Counted from the stretch's first letter, positions 9,339 through 18,656 are shown. The stretch is DNA of 64,000 nucleotides from Streptomyces griseus (GCF_001715295.1 NZ_MDKB01000002.1:1075522-1139521), one strand, 5' to 3'. Numbers and translations are program-made. The notes: a model not told the origin generated them from the sequence alone.

Positions 9339-10538
9339 ATGTCTCTCGTAAGCTCTCTCGGCAGAGCCACGGATTCCCTCAAGAAATTCAAGACCCAGGC
9401 CGACGCCGCTGGCAAAGCCGCCGGCAGCCTCCAGGGCAAGGTGACGGCGAGCGATCGCGAAATCAAGAAGCTCAAGACCTCCGCCCAGACCTCCGCCCGC
9501 GCACTCACCAACATCCAGGGCGCCGCCGACAAGGCCGAGCGCTCGATGTCCAAGGCCGGCAGGACCGGTCAGAAGAGCGGCAGCCAGGTCGGGAAGTTCA
9601 AGTCCGGGGCCGACAAGGCGTCCAAGGGCATGAAGGGGCTCAACAAGTCGATGAAGGGCAACCTCGTCGGCCAGTTGCTCTCCCTGCTCGCCCCGCTGAT
9701 CGAGAAAGTGGTCGAGATGGCCACCCGCTCGAAAACCATGCAGAAGGTCCTCAAGGTCGCCTTCGCCGCCATCAAGAAGGTCATCAGCTCGGTCATGAAG
9801 GCCGTCGGGCCGATCATGAAGAAGGCCGGCGCGCTGATCAAGACGGTCTGGAACGGCATCAAGAAGGCGATCACCGTCGTCATCAAGGCCGTCGCCAAGG
9901 TCGTCACGACCTACTTCAACGCCTGGAAGAAGATCATCACGACGGTGATGAACGCCGTCAAGAGGGTGATCTCCAGCGTCTGGAACGGCATCAAGAAGAT
10001 CATCACACCCGTCATCAACTGGATCCGCGACGTCATCCCCAAGGCCTTCAGCAAGGTCAAGGAGAAGCTGTCCAGCATCTGGGGCGGGCTGCAGGGCATC
10101 GCCAAGCGAGCCTTCGACAAGATCACCGGCGCGGTGAAGGGTCCGATCAACGCCGTGATCCGGCTCATCAACTCCGCGATCGGCAGCCTCAACCGCATCA
10201 AGGTCTCGATCCCCGGCTGGGTCCCCGGGGTCGGCGGCAAGACCTTCGGCATCAGCCTGCCGAAGATCCCGCAGCTGGCGGCCGGCGGCATCGTGGCACC
10301 GCGTAACGGCGGTGTGCACGCCATCGTCGCCGAGGCCGGTGAGGCCGAGGCCGTGCTGCCGCTGTCCAAGCTGGACAGACTGCTGCGGCACACCGCCCGC
10401 CGGGCCAGGGCCGACTCGGTCAACGCCACGGCCGGAGCCGTCTCCGGTTTCCAGATCGAGAACTACTACGAGGCGTCCACGGCCGACCTCCAGGAGACGG
10501 CCGCCGCCCTGCTGTTCCTGTCCAAGGCGCGCGGATGA
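9339..10538 (+). CDS. Tape measure protein 1
   Basis: 399 residues, Lys/Ala/Ile/Val-rich helical repeats. The N-terminus is coiled coil (SLGRATDSLKKFKTQADAAG), the middle has repeated WNGIKKAI/WNGIKKII units within a hydrophobic region, and the C-terminus has ISLPKIPQLAAGGIVAPRNG, the LPxLAxGGIV motif common to tape measures. It is short: at about 0.15-0.2 nm per residue it would set a tail near 60-80 nm. It overlaps the next gene by ATGA. Confidence 0.85.
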   Translation: MSLVSSLGRATDSLKKFKTQADAAGKAAGSLQGKVTASDREIKKLKTSAQTSARALTNIQGAADKAERSMSKAGRTGQKSGSQVGKFKSGADKASKGMKGLNKSMKGNLVGQLLSLLAPLIEKVVEMATRSKTMQKVLKVAFAAIKKVISSVMKAVGPIMKKAGALIKTVWNGIKKAITVVIKAVAKVVTTYFNAWKKIITTVMNAVKRVISSVWNGIKKIITPVINWIRDVIPKAFSKVKEKLSSIWGGLQGIAKRAFDKITGAVKGPINAVIRLINSAIGSLNRIKVSIPGWVPGVGGKTFGISLPKIPQLAAGGIVAPRNGGVHAIVAEAGEAEAVLPLSKLDRLLRHTARRARADSVNATAGAVSGFQIENYYEASTADLQETAAALLFLSKARG

Positions 10539-11818
10539 GCGCCGCGGCGATCCGTGCCGGCGCGGACCCGCTCGCGGGAGTCGCCGGGGCGCTGAGCACC
10601 TTCCGCTCCCGACTCACCGGTTCCTCACAGGCCCTGCGGTCAGCCGCGCAGAGCATCGGCCGGGCCGGAACCGCCGCCGACCGGATCAAGGGTTCCGCCA
10701 CCTCCGCCGGCACCCAGCTCCGGCAGATGAAGACCAGGGCGGACGCGGCCGGGAAGTCCCTCACCAAGACGGGCCGGACCGCCGGCCGTACGGCGACCCA
10801 GCTCCGCACCGGCAGCACCAAGGCCCGCGGCACCGTCGCGCCCCTCAACTCCCTCGCCACCGAAGGTGCCGCGTTCAGCGGAGTCGTCGGCGTGCTGGGC
10901 AAGGGTTCGGGCACGGTGTCCAAGCTCATGGGCTTCTTCGGGGGCGCGCTCACCGTCGCCTCCGGTGCGATGACCGCCGTCAACGTCGCCATGCGGGCCA
11001 ACCCGCTCGGGTTCGTCCTCGGCCTGGTCAGCCCGCTGGCCGGCTACCTCATCGAGTACGCGCTCAGCTCGGAGACCGGCCAGAAGATCATGAAGCAGGT
11101 CTTCGACCAGGTCCTCAAGGTGTTCCAGACCATCTGGAAATTCCTCGGCCCCGTGGTCAAGGTGTACGCCACCGTGATCTCGACCTACTTCAAGGTCGCC
11201 TTCGCCGTCGTCACCACCGTCCTGGCCGTCGTGGGCGCCCTCCTGTCCAGGGACTTCAGCGGCACCCGAAGCTCCGTCACCTCCGCGACCAACGCCGTGT
11301 CCGGCCTCATCAGGCGGGCGTGGGGCGGCTTCCGCACGGTGATCCAGCCCGTCCTGGACTGGATCACCCGGAAGATCCCGGGCATGTTCACCCGGGTCAA
11401 GGACGCCATGTCCAGGACCCTCGACGGCATCGGCCGCTTCCTCAGCACAGGCATGCAGGGCGTCATGGCGGCCGTCACCGGACCGGTCAAGGCACTGATC
11501 CACTTCGCCAACTGGGTCATCGACGGCCTGAACAAGCTCAGCTTCAGCTTCTTCGGCAAGAAGTTCGGAGTCGACCTGCCCAAGATCCCCCAGCTCGCCG
11601 AAGGTGGCATTGTCCAGCCCGCCGGGCCGGGCACCGCCTCCCCCGTGCTGCCACTGTCCGCCCTCAGCCGGCTGCGCCCCGCCGAAGCCACGCCCCGGAG
11701 CACACGCCCCGCCGGCTCACCGGACCGGGCCCGGCTGCGCGCCTACCACGCCACCGAGGGCAACGGCCCGCTCGCCGTCGCCACCGACCTGCTGTTCCTG
11801 CACGGGGCTGCGGCATGA
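10535..11818 (+). CDS. Tape measure protein 2, paralogue of the preceding gene
   Basis: 427 residues. Same architecture as the previous protein: N-terminal coiled coil (STFRSRLTGSSQALRSAAQS), hydrophobic centre (NPLGFVLGLVSPLAGYLIEY), a helical WGGFRTVIQPVLDWI stretch, and C-terminal DLPKIPQLAEGGIVQPAG aligned with ISLPKIPQLAAGGIV. Its start overlaps the previous stop (ATGA, 10535-10538), so the two are made together, presumably at similar levels. Two similar-sized tape measures in tandem is unusual; they could work as a pair, or one could be a duplication. Confidence 0.8.
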   Translation: MSAAAIRAGADPLAGVAGALSTFRSRLTGSSQALRSAAQSIGRAGTAADRIKGSATSAGTQLRQMKTRADAAGKSLTKTGRTAGRTATQLRTGSTKARGTVAPLNSLATEGAAFSGVVGVLGKGSGTVSKLMGFFGGALTVASGAMTAVNVAMRANPLGFVLGLVSPLAGYLIEYALSSETGQKIMKQVFDQVLKVFQTIWKFLGPVVKVYATVISTYFKVAFAVVTTVLAVVGALLSRDFSGTRSSVTSATNAVSGLIRRAWGGFRTVIQPVLDWITRKIPGMFTRVKDAMSRTLDGIGRFLSTGMQGVMAAVTGPVKALIHFANWVIDGLNKLSFSFFGKKFGVDLPKIPQLAEGGIVQPAGPGTASPVLPLSALSRLRPAEATPRSTRPAGSPDRARLRAYHATEGNGPLAVATDLLFLHGAAA

Positions 11819-11860
11819 GCACTCCTCCGCCCCACGACTGAAGCGAGGTGACGGCCCCTC

Positions 11861-12805
11861 ATGGCCGAGAACACAACCGCATACGCCCAGGAGACCGCAC
11901 CCGGCTCACTGATCACCCGCGACGGGCAGATCCAGTGGGCCGGACTGCTGATGGGCCCCGGCACGCCGTACGAGATCGACCGCACCGGCATCACCGGCTG
12001 GGACGACCTGCCGGTGCTGGACACCGGTGACATCACCCGTCCCGACCAGCACGGCGCCTGGCCCGGTGCCCGCTGGGCGCAGCCCCGGCTCGTCGGCGCC
12101 TCCGTCTGGCTGCTGCCCCGCACCACCGGGCAGGCCCTCGGGGTCGTCTCCGCCTTCCGCGCCGCCACCGGCGCCGACGGCGGCGAGCAGTGGCTGGCCG
12201 TGCGGCTGCACGGCGAGACCCTGGCCGTCCGGGCCAGGGTCAGCCGCCGCGTCGTACCGCAGGACCGGTCCTTCGTGGTGCACGGCGCGGCCAGGACCAG
12301 CCTCCAGTGGACCGCCACCGACCCGCGCCGGTTCGGGGTCGTCCTCCGGGAGGCGCAGGCCTCGCTGCCCGTCATGGAGCCGGGCCTGGTCTGGCCGGAC
12401 CAGCCCGGGGCCGGCGGGATGGGGCTCGAATGGCCGCTGGAGTGGGGGACGACCGGTACCGCCGGCACCTGCACCGCCGTCAACGAGGGCGCGGCGGCGG
12501 CCCACCCGGTGATCGAGTTCCGCGGCCCGCTCCGGCGCCCCGCGCTGACCCGGCTCGGCGACGGCCGGCAGCTCCAGTACGACATCGTCCTGGGCCCCCA
12601 GGACGTACTGACGGTGGACACCGAGTCCGGCACGGTGCTGCTCAACGCCACCGCTTCCCGGCTCTACACCGCGTCCCCCACCTCGGTGCCCGAGCAGCTG
12701 TTCCAGCTGCCGCCGGGCACCACGGAGCTCGCCTTCCGCTCCGACGACGCCACCCCCGACCCCCGGGCCTCGGTCACCCTGCGCTGGCGTGACGCCCACT
12801 GGTGA
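11861..12805 (+). CDS. Distal tail (Dit-like) protein
   Basis: 314 residues. It follows the tape measures, where siphophages encode the Dit hub ring. The N-terminus GSLITRDGQIQWAGLLMGPG, the middle RTSLQWTATDPRRFG, and the beta-sandwich C-terminus (DGRQLQYDIVLGPQDVLTVD) agree with the phage tail/Dit family, whose conserved W-x-A-x-DP-R signature near the domain joint is visible. It should connect the tube to the hub and fibres. Confidence 0.75.
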   Translation: MAENTTAYAQETAPGSLITRDGQIQWAGLLMGPGTPYEIDRTGITGWDDLPVLDTGDITRPDQHGAWPGARWAQPRLVGASVWLLPRTTGQALGVVSAFRAATGADGGEQWLAVRLHGETLAVRARVSRRVVPQDRSFVVHGAARTSLQWTATDPRRFGVVLREAQASLPVMEPGLVWPDQPGAGGMGLEWPLEWGTTGTAGTCTAVNEGAAAAHPVIEFRGPLRRPALTRLGDGRQLQYDIVLGPQDVLTVDTESGTVLLNATASRLYTASPTSVPEQLFQLPPGTTELAFRSDDATPDPRASVTLRWRDAHW

Positions 12806-12850
12806 CCCCCGCAGGCCACGCCCGACACCCCATCACCACAGGAGGAAGAG

Positions 12851-14050
12851 ATGCCCGTACGCAGTGCCTGGCTCGTGAACCGCACCGACACCGTGACCGG
12901 TCAGTCCCGGTCCGACACCCGGCTCGCCCCCGTCGGCACCATGGCCCCGAGCGGCGCGCTGACCAGCACCAGCGGCGTGATCCCGGGTTCCGCCGACGGC
13001 AGGTACCTGATGTCCGGTCTCTACGTCTTCGGCGAGAGCGCCGGGATGAAGGCCACCGTCGCACCGGGCCGCGCCGTGATCCAGGGCCTGGCACCCGCCG
13101 GCGCCTACCCGGTCGTCCTCACCGACTACACCGAGGTGACCTTCGAGGACGGAGACGCGTCCAACCCGCGCATCGACCTGGTCGTCCTCCGCGTGTACGA
13201 CAACCAGTTCGACGGCGAAGGCCGTACGGAAGCGGTTCTGGAGGTCGTCGTCGGCAAGGCGGAGGCGACCCCCCAGCCGCCGCTGCTCCCGGACGCCTCG
13301 CTCCCCCTCGCCCGGGTCCACGTACCGGCGGGCGCCTCGGTGGGTACGGGGGGCATCGCCTGGGCCGACGCCGTGTACGACCTGCGCGTGTCGACGGTGG
13401 CCGTCGGCGGCATCCTCGCCGACTCCTGGAACCGCGAGACGCCCGGCGGATACCCGGGCCAGTACCGCGACACCTCGGCCGCCCTCCAGCGGTGGGACGG
13501 AACCCGCTGGGCGAACTACCCGCGCCAGACCGGCGGCATCGCCCCGCAGGGCGCGCTCGCGGCGGGCGAGTACACCGGCCAGTACCGCGACGAGGCCGGG
13601 CGGCTCCAGCGCTGGGACGGCACCGTCTGGCGGCCGGCCGTCCCGTCCACCGCGTACGCGTACAACACCGACGGCGGGTACTGCGCCACCACCGACTGGG
13701 TGGAGGCGGTGACCGGCACGACCGGCCCCACGATCACCGCCACCTTCACCGTGCCGGTGACGGGAGCGGTCCTGGTGACCGTGGGCTTCATGGGGAACAC
13801 CGGGGTCGACGGCCAGTGGAGCCGCATGGGCGCCAACATCCGCAAGGACGGGGTGCTGGTCGTCGGCGCGCACGAGGTCCGCTCGGCGACGGTCGGGTCC
13901 AAGGCCCTGACCTCGGTGTCCGCCACCCACCGCGTCACAGGACTCCAGGCCGGCGCCGTCTACACGGCGGTCGCCGCCTACTGCACGTCGGCAACCAGCA
14001 ACCCGGGCTGGTTCGACAACCGTTTCGTCCGCGTCGACCCGCTCGTGTGA
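12851..14050 (+). CDS. Baseplate/tail tip protein with internal repeats
   Basis: 399 residues. The N-terminal half resembles minor tail structural proteins (AVIQGLAPAGAYPVVLTDYT, then IDLVVLRVYDN), a pattern seen in actinophage tip proteins. Two copies of a GQYRDxxxxLQRWDGTxW repeat lie near residues 203-220 and 243-260, followed by a beta-sandwich-like C-terminus. The repeats and exposed C-terminus suggest a surface or binding role. Good AGGAGGAA ribosome site before 12851. Confidence 0.65.
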   Translation: MPVRSAWLVNRTDTVTGQSRSDTRLAPVGTMAPSGALTSTSGVIPGSADGRYLMSGLYVFGESAGMKATVAPGRAVIQGLAPAGAYPVVLTDYTEVTFEDGDASNPRIDLVVLRVYDNQFDGEGRTEAVLEVVVGKAEATPQPPLLPDASLPLARVHVPAGASVGTGGIAWADAVYDLRVSTVAVGGILADSWNRETPGGYPGQYRDTSAALQRWDGTRWANYPRQTGGIAPQGALAAGEYTGQYRDEAGRLQRWDGTVWRPAVPSTAYAYNTDGGYCATTDWVEAVTGTTGPTITATFTVPVTGAVLVTVGFMGNTGVDGQWSRMGANIRKDGVLVVGAHEVRSATVGSKALTSVSATHRVTGLQAGAVYTAVAAYCTSATSNPGWFDNRFVRVDPLV

Positions 14051-14058
14051 GGCAGCCG

Positions 14059-15165
14059 ATGACCGCATCCGTCACCACGCCCGTCTACCGGGCGCTCTTC
14101 TGCGACCTGCGCACCGACCGCCTGCTGGACGTGCTGCCGCTCACGGAGACCAAGTTCGACGACTACATAGGCAAGCCCGGATCACTCACCGCCAACGTCC
14201 CGCTGCCCGAGGGCGCCCTGGCCGCCCGGGCGCGGGCGGCGCTCCAGCCCGGCCGCACCGCGGTCTGGCTGGAGCGCGACGGCGACATCTGGTGGGGCGG
14301 GATCCTCTGGACCTGCACACCTGTCTCGGACGAGCAGGGCCGGCTGATGGTGCAGTTCCAGGCCGGCACGTTCGACTCGTACCTGGACCACCGCATCCTC
14401 GCCCACGACCTCACGGGCACCGGCATGGACCAGTTCGACATCGCGCGCAGCCTGATCAATCACGCCCAGGAACAGCCGGGCGGCGACATCGGGATCAGCC
14501 CCGGGCACGACCGGTCGGGAGTGGTCCGGGACTTCTCCTACGCCTACTCCGCGCTCGCCCGGATCCGGGAACTGCTCGACAAGCTCGGTCAGCTGAGCGA
14601 CGGCTTCGAGTGGCGCATCCACTGCTACCGGGACGCGGAGGGCCGCCGGGTCAAGCGGCTCCAGCTGGGTCACCCGCAGATCCGCACAGGACACGCGGAC
14701 ATCGTGCTGGACCACCCGGGCCAGATCCTCACCTACAGCCTGCCGACGGACTCCACCGTGCAGGCGAACGTCTGGGTGGCACGGGGCGAGACGGCCAACA
14801 CCGACCAGTCCCAGGAGTCCCAGCCGCTGACCGTGAGCGAGGAGTCCGCCGAGGATCTGGAGAACGGCTGGCCGCGTCTGGAGATCACCTCCGACCACGG
14901 CGGGGTCACGGACGAGGCCACCCTGCGTTCGCTCGCCCGCGCCGAACTGGCCCGGCAGGGCCGTCCGGAGGTCATCCCGGAACTCACGGTGCTGCTGGAC
15001 GGGCGGATCACCCCGGCGCTCCTGGGCGCCCGGGTCCGGCTGCGCATCCACGACCTGTGGCATCACGAAGGGCTCGACACGCAGTACCGGATCGTCGGCA
15101 TGGCCGTCACCCCGCCGCAGCGCACCAAAGCCGAGACCGCCGTCCTCTACCTGGAAGGAGTGTGA
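14059..15165 (+). CDS. Tail hub / Tal-like protein
   Basis: 368 residues from ATG 14059. Conserved features of hub proteins: an N-terminal VYRALFCDLRTDRLLDVLPL domain, a WWGGILWTC strand, then a long middle (FDIARSLINHAQEQPGGDIG) and a C-terminal domain with LLGARVRLRIHDLWH, matching siphophage minor tail/hub proteins of actinophages. It would form the trimeric hub below the Dit ring. No separate lytic domain is recognised in it. Confidence 0.7.
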   Translation: MTASVTTPVYRALFCDLRTDRLLDVLPLTETKFDDYIGKPGSLTANVPLPEGALAARARAALQPGRTAVWLERDGDIWWGGILWTCTPVSDEQGRLMVQFQAGTFDSYLDHRILAHDLTGTGMDQFDIARSLINHAQEQPGGDIGISPGHDRSGVVRDFSYAYSALARIRELLDKLGQLSDGFEWRIHCYRDAEGRRVKRLQLGHPQIRTGHADIVLDHPGQILTYSLPTDSTVQANVWVARGETANTDQSQESQPLTVSEESAEDLENGWPRLEITSDHGGVTDEATLRSLARAELARQGRPEVIPELTVLLDGRITPALLGARVRLRIHDLWHHEGLDTQYRIVGMAVTPPQRTKAETAVLYLEGV

Positions 15166-15168
15166 CCC

Positions 15169-15885
15169 GTGGCGATCATCCCCACCGATCTCCTCGACCG
15201 TATCCGCGCACTGGAACGCCAGGTCAGGGAGCTGATGGGCAGTGCCAACACCACGCCGGCGCTGAACCAGATCATGGGCGGCGAGGTCGTCATCGGCGAC
15301 CAGGGCCGGCTGCGCGTACGCACCTCCGGTGACGAGGACCTGCTGTACCTCGGCCGGGTCCAGCCGGACCGGGGCGAGAACGACCCGCAGCAGGGCTTCG
15401 TCGTACGCCGCGACGACGGCTCCCTGGCCCTGACCGTGTGGACGGCGGCCCCGGACACCCTGCCCGTCCAGCCGGTCCAGATCCTCGACCGCCGGGGCAA
15501 CGTGGTCGTCGCCGACGACGCCGGACACGGCGGCCTGGCCCGCCCCTACATCCCGTACCCGCTGCCCGGCCCGGCCGACGCGGCGCGCTGGGAGTCCACC
15601 GGATCGACCGCCTGGACGACGCTCTACCGGGGTCCCGGCATGGTCCAGCACCCCCGGCTGCACTGCGTGATCGCCGCCGAGGGCAGTACGGGCGCCGAGG
15701 TGCGGCTGCTCGTCGACGGCGTCCCGCTCGGGGCGGCGGGCGGGCCGGGAAACGGGCTGGTCCTCACCGAGCGGCTGCCCGCCGCCTTCGGCGCCACGGT
15801 CACCTTCGAGATCCAGGCCAGGGTCGCGGCCACCGGGGACACCCTGCGCTGCCGGCCGCTCGCCCTGTACGGCATCCAGTCCTGA
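15169..15885 (+). CDS. Minor tail / tip protein
   Basis: 238 residues from GTG 15169, 3 bp after the hub gene, with GGAAGGAG upstream. A short N-terminal coiled coil (LLDRIRALERQVRELMGSA), typical of trimerising tip proteins, precedes a beta-rich body (EVVIGDQGRLRVRTSGDEDL) and a C-terminal jelly-roll-like part (GAEVRLLVDGVPLGAAGG). Probably a receptor-facing or scaffolding component; specific role unknown. Confidence 0.6.
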   Translation: MAIIPTDLLDRIRALERQVRELMGSANTTPALNQIMGGEVVIGDQGRLRVRTSGDEDLLYLGRVQPDRGENDPQQGFVVRRDDGSLALTVWTAAPDTLPVQPVQILDRRGNVVVADDAGHGGLARPYIPYPLPGPADAARWESTGSTAWTTLYRGPGMVQHPRLHCVIAAEGSTGAEVRLLVDGVPLGAAGGPGNGLVLTERLPAAFGATVTFEIQARVAATGDTLRCRPLALYGIQS

Positions 15886-15936
15886 CACCCGCCGGACCGG
15901 ACGGCCATCCCATCAACCACCGAGGAGGGCACCCGC

Positions 15937-17397
15937 GTGCTGCCTGAAAACATTCCCACCGTCACCGTCACCGCCCGCTACATGACCCCCGACGGCCGCC
16001 CGATGAGCGGCACCGTCGAATTCCGGCCCCCGGCGCTCCTCACCCACGCCGAGGAGGACCTCTTCCTGGGCGGCCCGACCCGGACCACGCTGGACGCCGA
16101 GGGCAGGCTCAGCGTCGTCCTGCCCGCCACCGACGCCCCGGGGTGGAATCCGACCGCGTGGACGTACACCGTCACGGAGAAGCTCGCCGGGCTCGCCCGC
16201 GGCGGACGCACGTACCAGATCGCGCTGGCCGCCGCCGTCCCCGCCGTGGACCTCGCCGACATCGCTCCGGCCGATCCGGGCACACCGCAGTACGTGGCCG
16301 TGCCGGGGCCGCCGGGACCCGCCGGCGAACTCGGCCCGCAGGGACCCGCCGGGCCGGCCGGTGCGGTGCACTCCGTCAACGGACACACCGAGGCCGACAT
16401 CCTGCTGGGCGCGGCGGACGTCTCGGCCCTCGCCTCCACGGCGGCGGGAGCGCCCGGCGGTGTCGCCACGCTCGGCGCCGACGGGCTGGTCCCGGCCGCC
16501 CAGCTCCCGGCGGGCGGCGGAGCCGTCGCCTCCGTCAACGGCAAGACCGGTGAGGTCCTGCTGACCGCGAACGACCTCGGCGCCCTGACCCAGGCGGCGG
16601 GCGACGCCCGCTACCTGGCACTCGACGGCGCCCCCGTCACCTCGGTCAACGGCCTGACCGGCCAGGTCACCCTCGCCGCGTCGGACGTGGCGGCCGTACC
16701 GGCGGGCGAGGGCGTACTGCTCACGGGGGCCCAGAGCATCGCGGGCGCCAAGACGTTCGTCACCCCGCCCTCCACGACGGCCGCCCCGACCACCGCCGAC
16801 CAGCTGACCCGGCGCGGTTACGTGGACGCGGTCTCCTCGGCGGGCACCTGGTCCCCGTCGTCCGTGGGATTCAGCGGCTGGGCGTTCGACCCCGCGACGT
16901 CCTCGGCGAACTCGGTGCAGTACTGCATCAACGGCTGGGTGTACCTCATCGGCATCCCGCTGCACGCGCCCACCACGGTGAAGAACATCGTGTTCTACGT
17001 CGCCGGGTACGCCGGGAACAGCGCGCTCGCCGCCTCCTCCTACGCCGGTCTCTACACCAGCTCCGGTGCCCGGGTCGGGCTGACCGCGTCCCTCTCCACG
17101 CTCATCCCCGCGACGGAAGGCAAGACGGTGATCTGCCCGCTGCCCACCGCCTACAACGCGGTACCCGGCAACTACTGGGTGGGTCTCGTCGTCAACGGAC
17201 CGAGCCCCGCCAACAGCGGCCCTGGCTTCGCCCGCGGCGCCAGCATGGGCGAAGCACCGGCAGGCAGCGCCCGGATGCCCAACGCGTTCATCCGCCACGG
17301 CCGTCTGAGCACCACCGGCCAGACCGCGCTGCCCACCTCCTTCAGCACCAGCAGCGTCGTCGCCGACTCCAACGCCATCTGGGCGGCGCTCTCCTGA
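15937..17397 (+). CDS. Collagen-like tail fibre / receptor-binding protein
   Basis: 486 residues from GTG 15937 (GAGGAGGG upstream). An N-terminal domain (VTVTARYMTPDGRPMSGTVE) resembles a fibre-anchoring domain. It is followed by a collagen-like GPPGPAGELGPQGPAGPAG segment (~124-142) and three SVNGxTGxVLLxAxDVxAL-type repeats (from ~146, ~199, ~236), each typical of trimeric phage fibres. The C-terminal ~220 residues (from ~SSAGTWSPSSVGFSGWAFDP) are a Gly/Ser/Ala-rich beta domain that should recognise the target surface. The most probable specificity determinant of the particle. Confidence 0.8.
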   Translation: MLPENIPTVTVTARYMTPDGRPMSGTVEFRPPALLTHAEEDLFLGGPTRTTLDAEGRLSVVLPATDAPGWNPTAWTYTVTEKLAGLARGGRTYQIALAAAVPAVDLADIAPADPGTPQYVAVPGPPGPAGELGPQGPAGPAGAVHSVNGHTEADILLGAADVSALASTAAGAPGGVATLGADGLVPAAQLPAGGGAVASVNGKTGEVLLTANDLGALTQAAGDARYLALDGAPVTSVNGLTGQVTLAASDVAAVPAGEGVLLTGAQSIAGAKTFVTPPSTTAAPTTADQLTRRGYVDAVSSAGTWSPSSVGFSGWAFDPATSSANSVQYCINGWVYLIGIPLHAPTTVKNIVFYVAGYAGNSALAASSYAGLYTSSGARVGLTASLSTLIPATEGKTVICPLPTAYNAVPGNYWVGLVVNGPSPANSGPGFARGASMGEAPAGSARMPNAFIRHGRLSTTGQTALPTSFSTSSVVADSNAIWAALS

Positions 17398-17410
17398 CCC
17401 CGCCCTCCCC

Positions 17411-17442
17411 AGGGGCCCCGCGTCACCCGGCGGGGGGCCCCT
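17411..17442. terminator. Intercistronic hairpin before the amidase gene
   Basis: An 11-bp stem with one bulged G between 17411-17421 and 17430-17442, in the 76-bp gap between fibre and amidase genes. No T-run. Similar in placement to the hairpin at 6286; it may reduce read-through into the lysis genes or stabilise the structural mRNA. Confidence 0.5.
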
Positions 17443-17473
17443 TCGCGTACCCCTACCGGAAGGAACACCGCCC

Positions 17474-18391
17474 ATGGCCACACCTCTCACCGCCGACCAG
17501 CTGCTCGCCGCGTTGCGCGCCGAAGGCGTCGACGTCGTCGAGTACGGGAGCTGGCGCACCCACAACCGCAACCACGTGGGCGCCTGGGGCCCGCTGAACG
17601 GCGTGATGATCCACCACACCGTCAGCAGCGGCACCGACGCCTCCGTCGAGCTCTGCTACAACGGCTACGCCGCGTTGCCGGGACCGCTCTGCCACGGTGT
17701 GATCGACAAGGCCGGCACCGTCCACCTGGTCGGCAACGGGCGGGCCAACCACGCCGGCGGCGGCGATCCCGCCGTGCTCGACCGGGTGATCGCGGAGGAC
17801 TACGGCGACCGGCCGCCCGCCCCGCACGAACACGAGGGCAGTGCCGGGTCCGTCGACGGCAACGCCCGCTTCTACGGCTTCGAGTGCGTCAACCTCGGCG
17901 ACGGCGAGGACCCCTGGCCGGCCGCCCAGCTCGACGCGATCGAACGCGTCTCGGCGGCCGTCTGCCGGGCCCACGGCTGGACCGCGCGCAGTGTCATCGG
18001 CCACCTGGAGTGGTCCGACTGGAAGGTCGATCCGCGCGGCTTCACCATGCCGTCCCTGCGGGACCGCATCGCCACCCGGCTCGCCGGCCCGGCGAGCGGT
18101 GCCTCCGCGGGCAAGCCGTCCGGCGGGAGCACCGCCCCCCGCTACCAGCCGTTCCCCGGGGCCTCCTTCTTCACCGGACGCACCAGCTCCCCCCTGATCA
18201 CCGCCATGGGCCGCAGGCTCGTCGCCGAGGGCTGCTCGTCCTACGCCGTCGGGCCGGGCCCCCGCTGGACCGAGGCGGACGCCCGGTCGTACGCCGCCTG
18301 GCAGCGCAAGCTCGGCTTCCGGGGCGCCGACGCCGACGGCGTGCCGGGGCGTACCTCCTGGAACGCCCTCAAGGTCCCGTACACGAAGTGA
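17474..18391 (+). CDS. N-acetylmuramoyl-L-alanine amidase endolysin
   Basis: 305 residues. Amidase_2/PGRP fold at residues ~20-205: VMIHHTVSSG (zinc His ~47/48), CHGVIDKAGTVHLVGNGRAN, and GHLEWSDWKVDPRG supplying the second His (~177) and Asp/Lys pair. The C-terminal ~80 residues (YQPFPGASFFTGRTSSPLIT, then WTEADARSYAAWQRKLGF and DGVPGRTSWNAL) match a peptidoglycan-binding module. It should cleave the amide between muramic acid and L-Ala. No signal peptide, so export depends on the neighbouring membrane proteins. Lysis of the producing hypha would release the particle. Confidence 0.9.
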   Translation: MATPLTADQLLAALRAEGVDVVEYGSWRTHNRNHVGAWGPLNGVMIHHTVSSGTDASVELCYNGYAALPGPLCHGVIDKAGTVHLVGNGRANHAGGGDPAVLDRVIAEDYGDRPPAPHEHEGSAGSVDGNARFYGFECVNLGDGEDPWPAAQLDAIERVSAAVCRAHGWTARSVIGHLEWSDWKVDPRGFTMPSLRDRIATRLAGPASGASAGKPSGGSTAPRYQPFPGASFFTGRTSSPLITAMGRRLVAEGCSSYAVGPGPRWTEADARSYAAWQRKLGFRGADADGVPGRTSWNALKVPYTK

Positions 18392-18404
18392 GGAGTCCCC
18401 AGCC

Positions 18405-18656
18405 ATGTCCGACGCCGCCCGCCGTACCGCCCGCACCGTGGTCCAGACCGCCCTCGCGCTTGCCGTGCTTCTGCCCGCGCTTGTCGACGCGTCCGGACTT
18501 CCGGCGACCCTGCCCCGGGTCGCCGGGGCCCTGGCCGTCGCGGGGGCGCTGACCCGCGTCATGGCCGTACCCGGGCTGCAGGCCCTTCTCCCGGCGTGGC
18601 TCCGCACCGAACCGCCCGGGACCGACACCACCGGAGCCGCCCATGACCGAGACTGA
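18405..18656 (+). CDS. Putative holin, small two-helix membrane protein
   Basis: 83 residues with two hydrophobic segments (TVVQTALALAVLLPALVDAS and VAGALAVAGALTRVMAVPGL) and a charged C-terminus. It follows the endolysin gene by 13 bp, the expected position of a holin. The C-terminal end overlaps the next gene by 14 bp. Holins have poor sequence conservation, so the call rests on size, topology and context. Confidence 0.7.
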   Translation: MSDAARRTARTVVQTALALAVLLPALVDASGLPATLPRVAGALAVAGALTRVMAVPGLQALLPAWLRTEPPGTDTTGAAHDRD

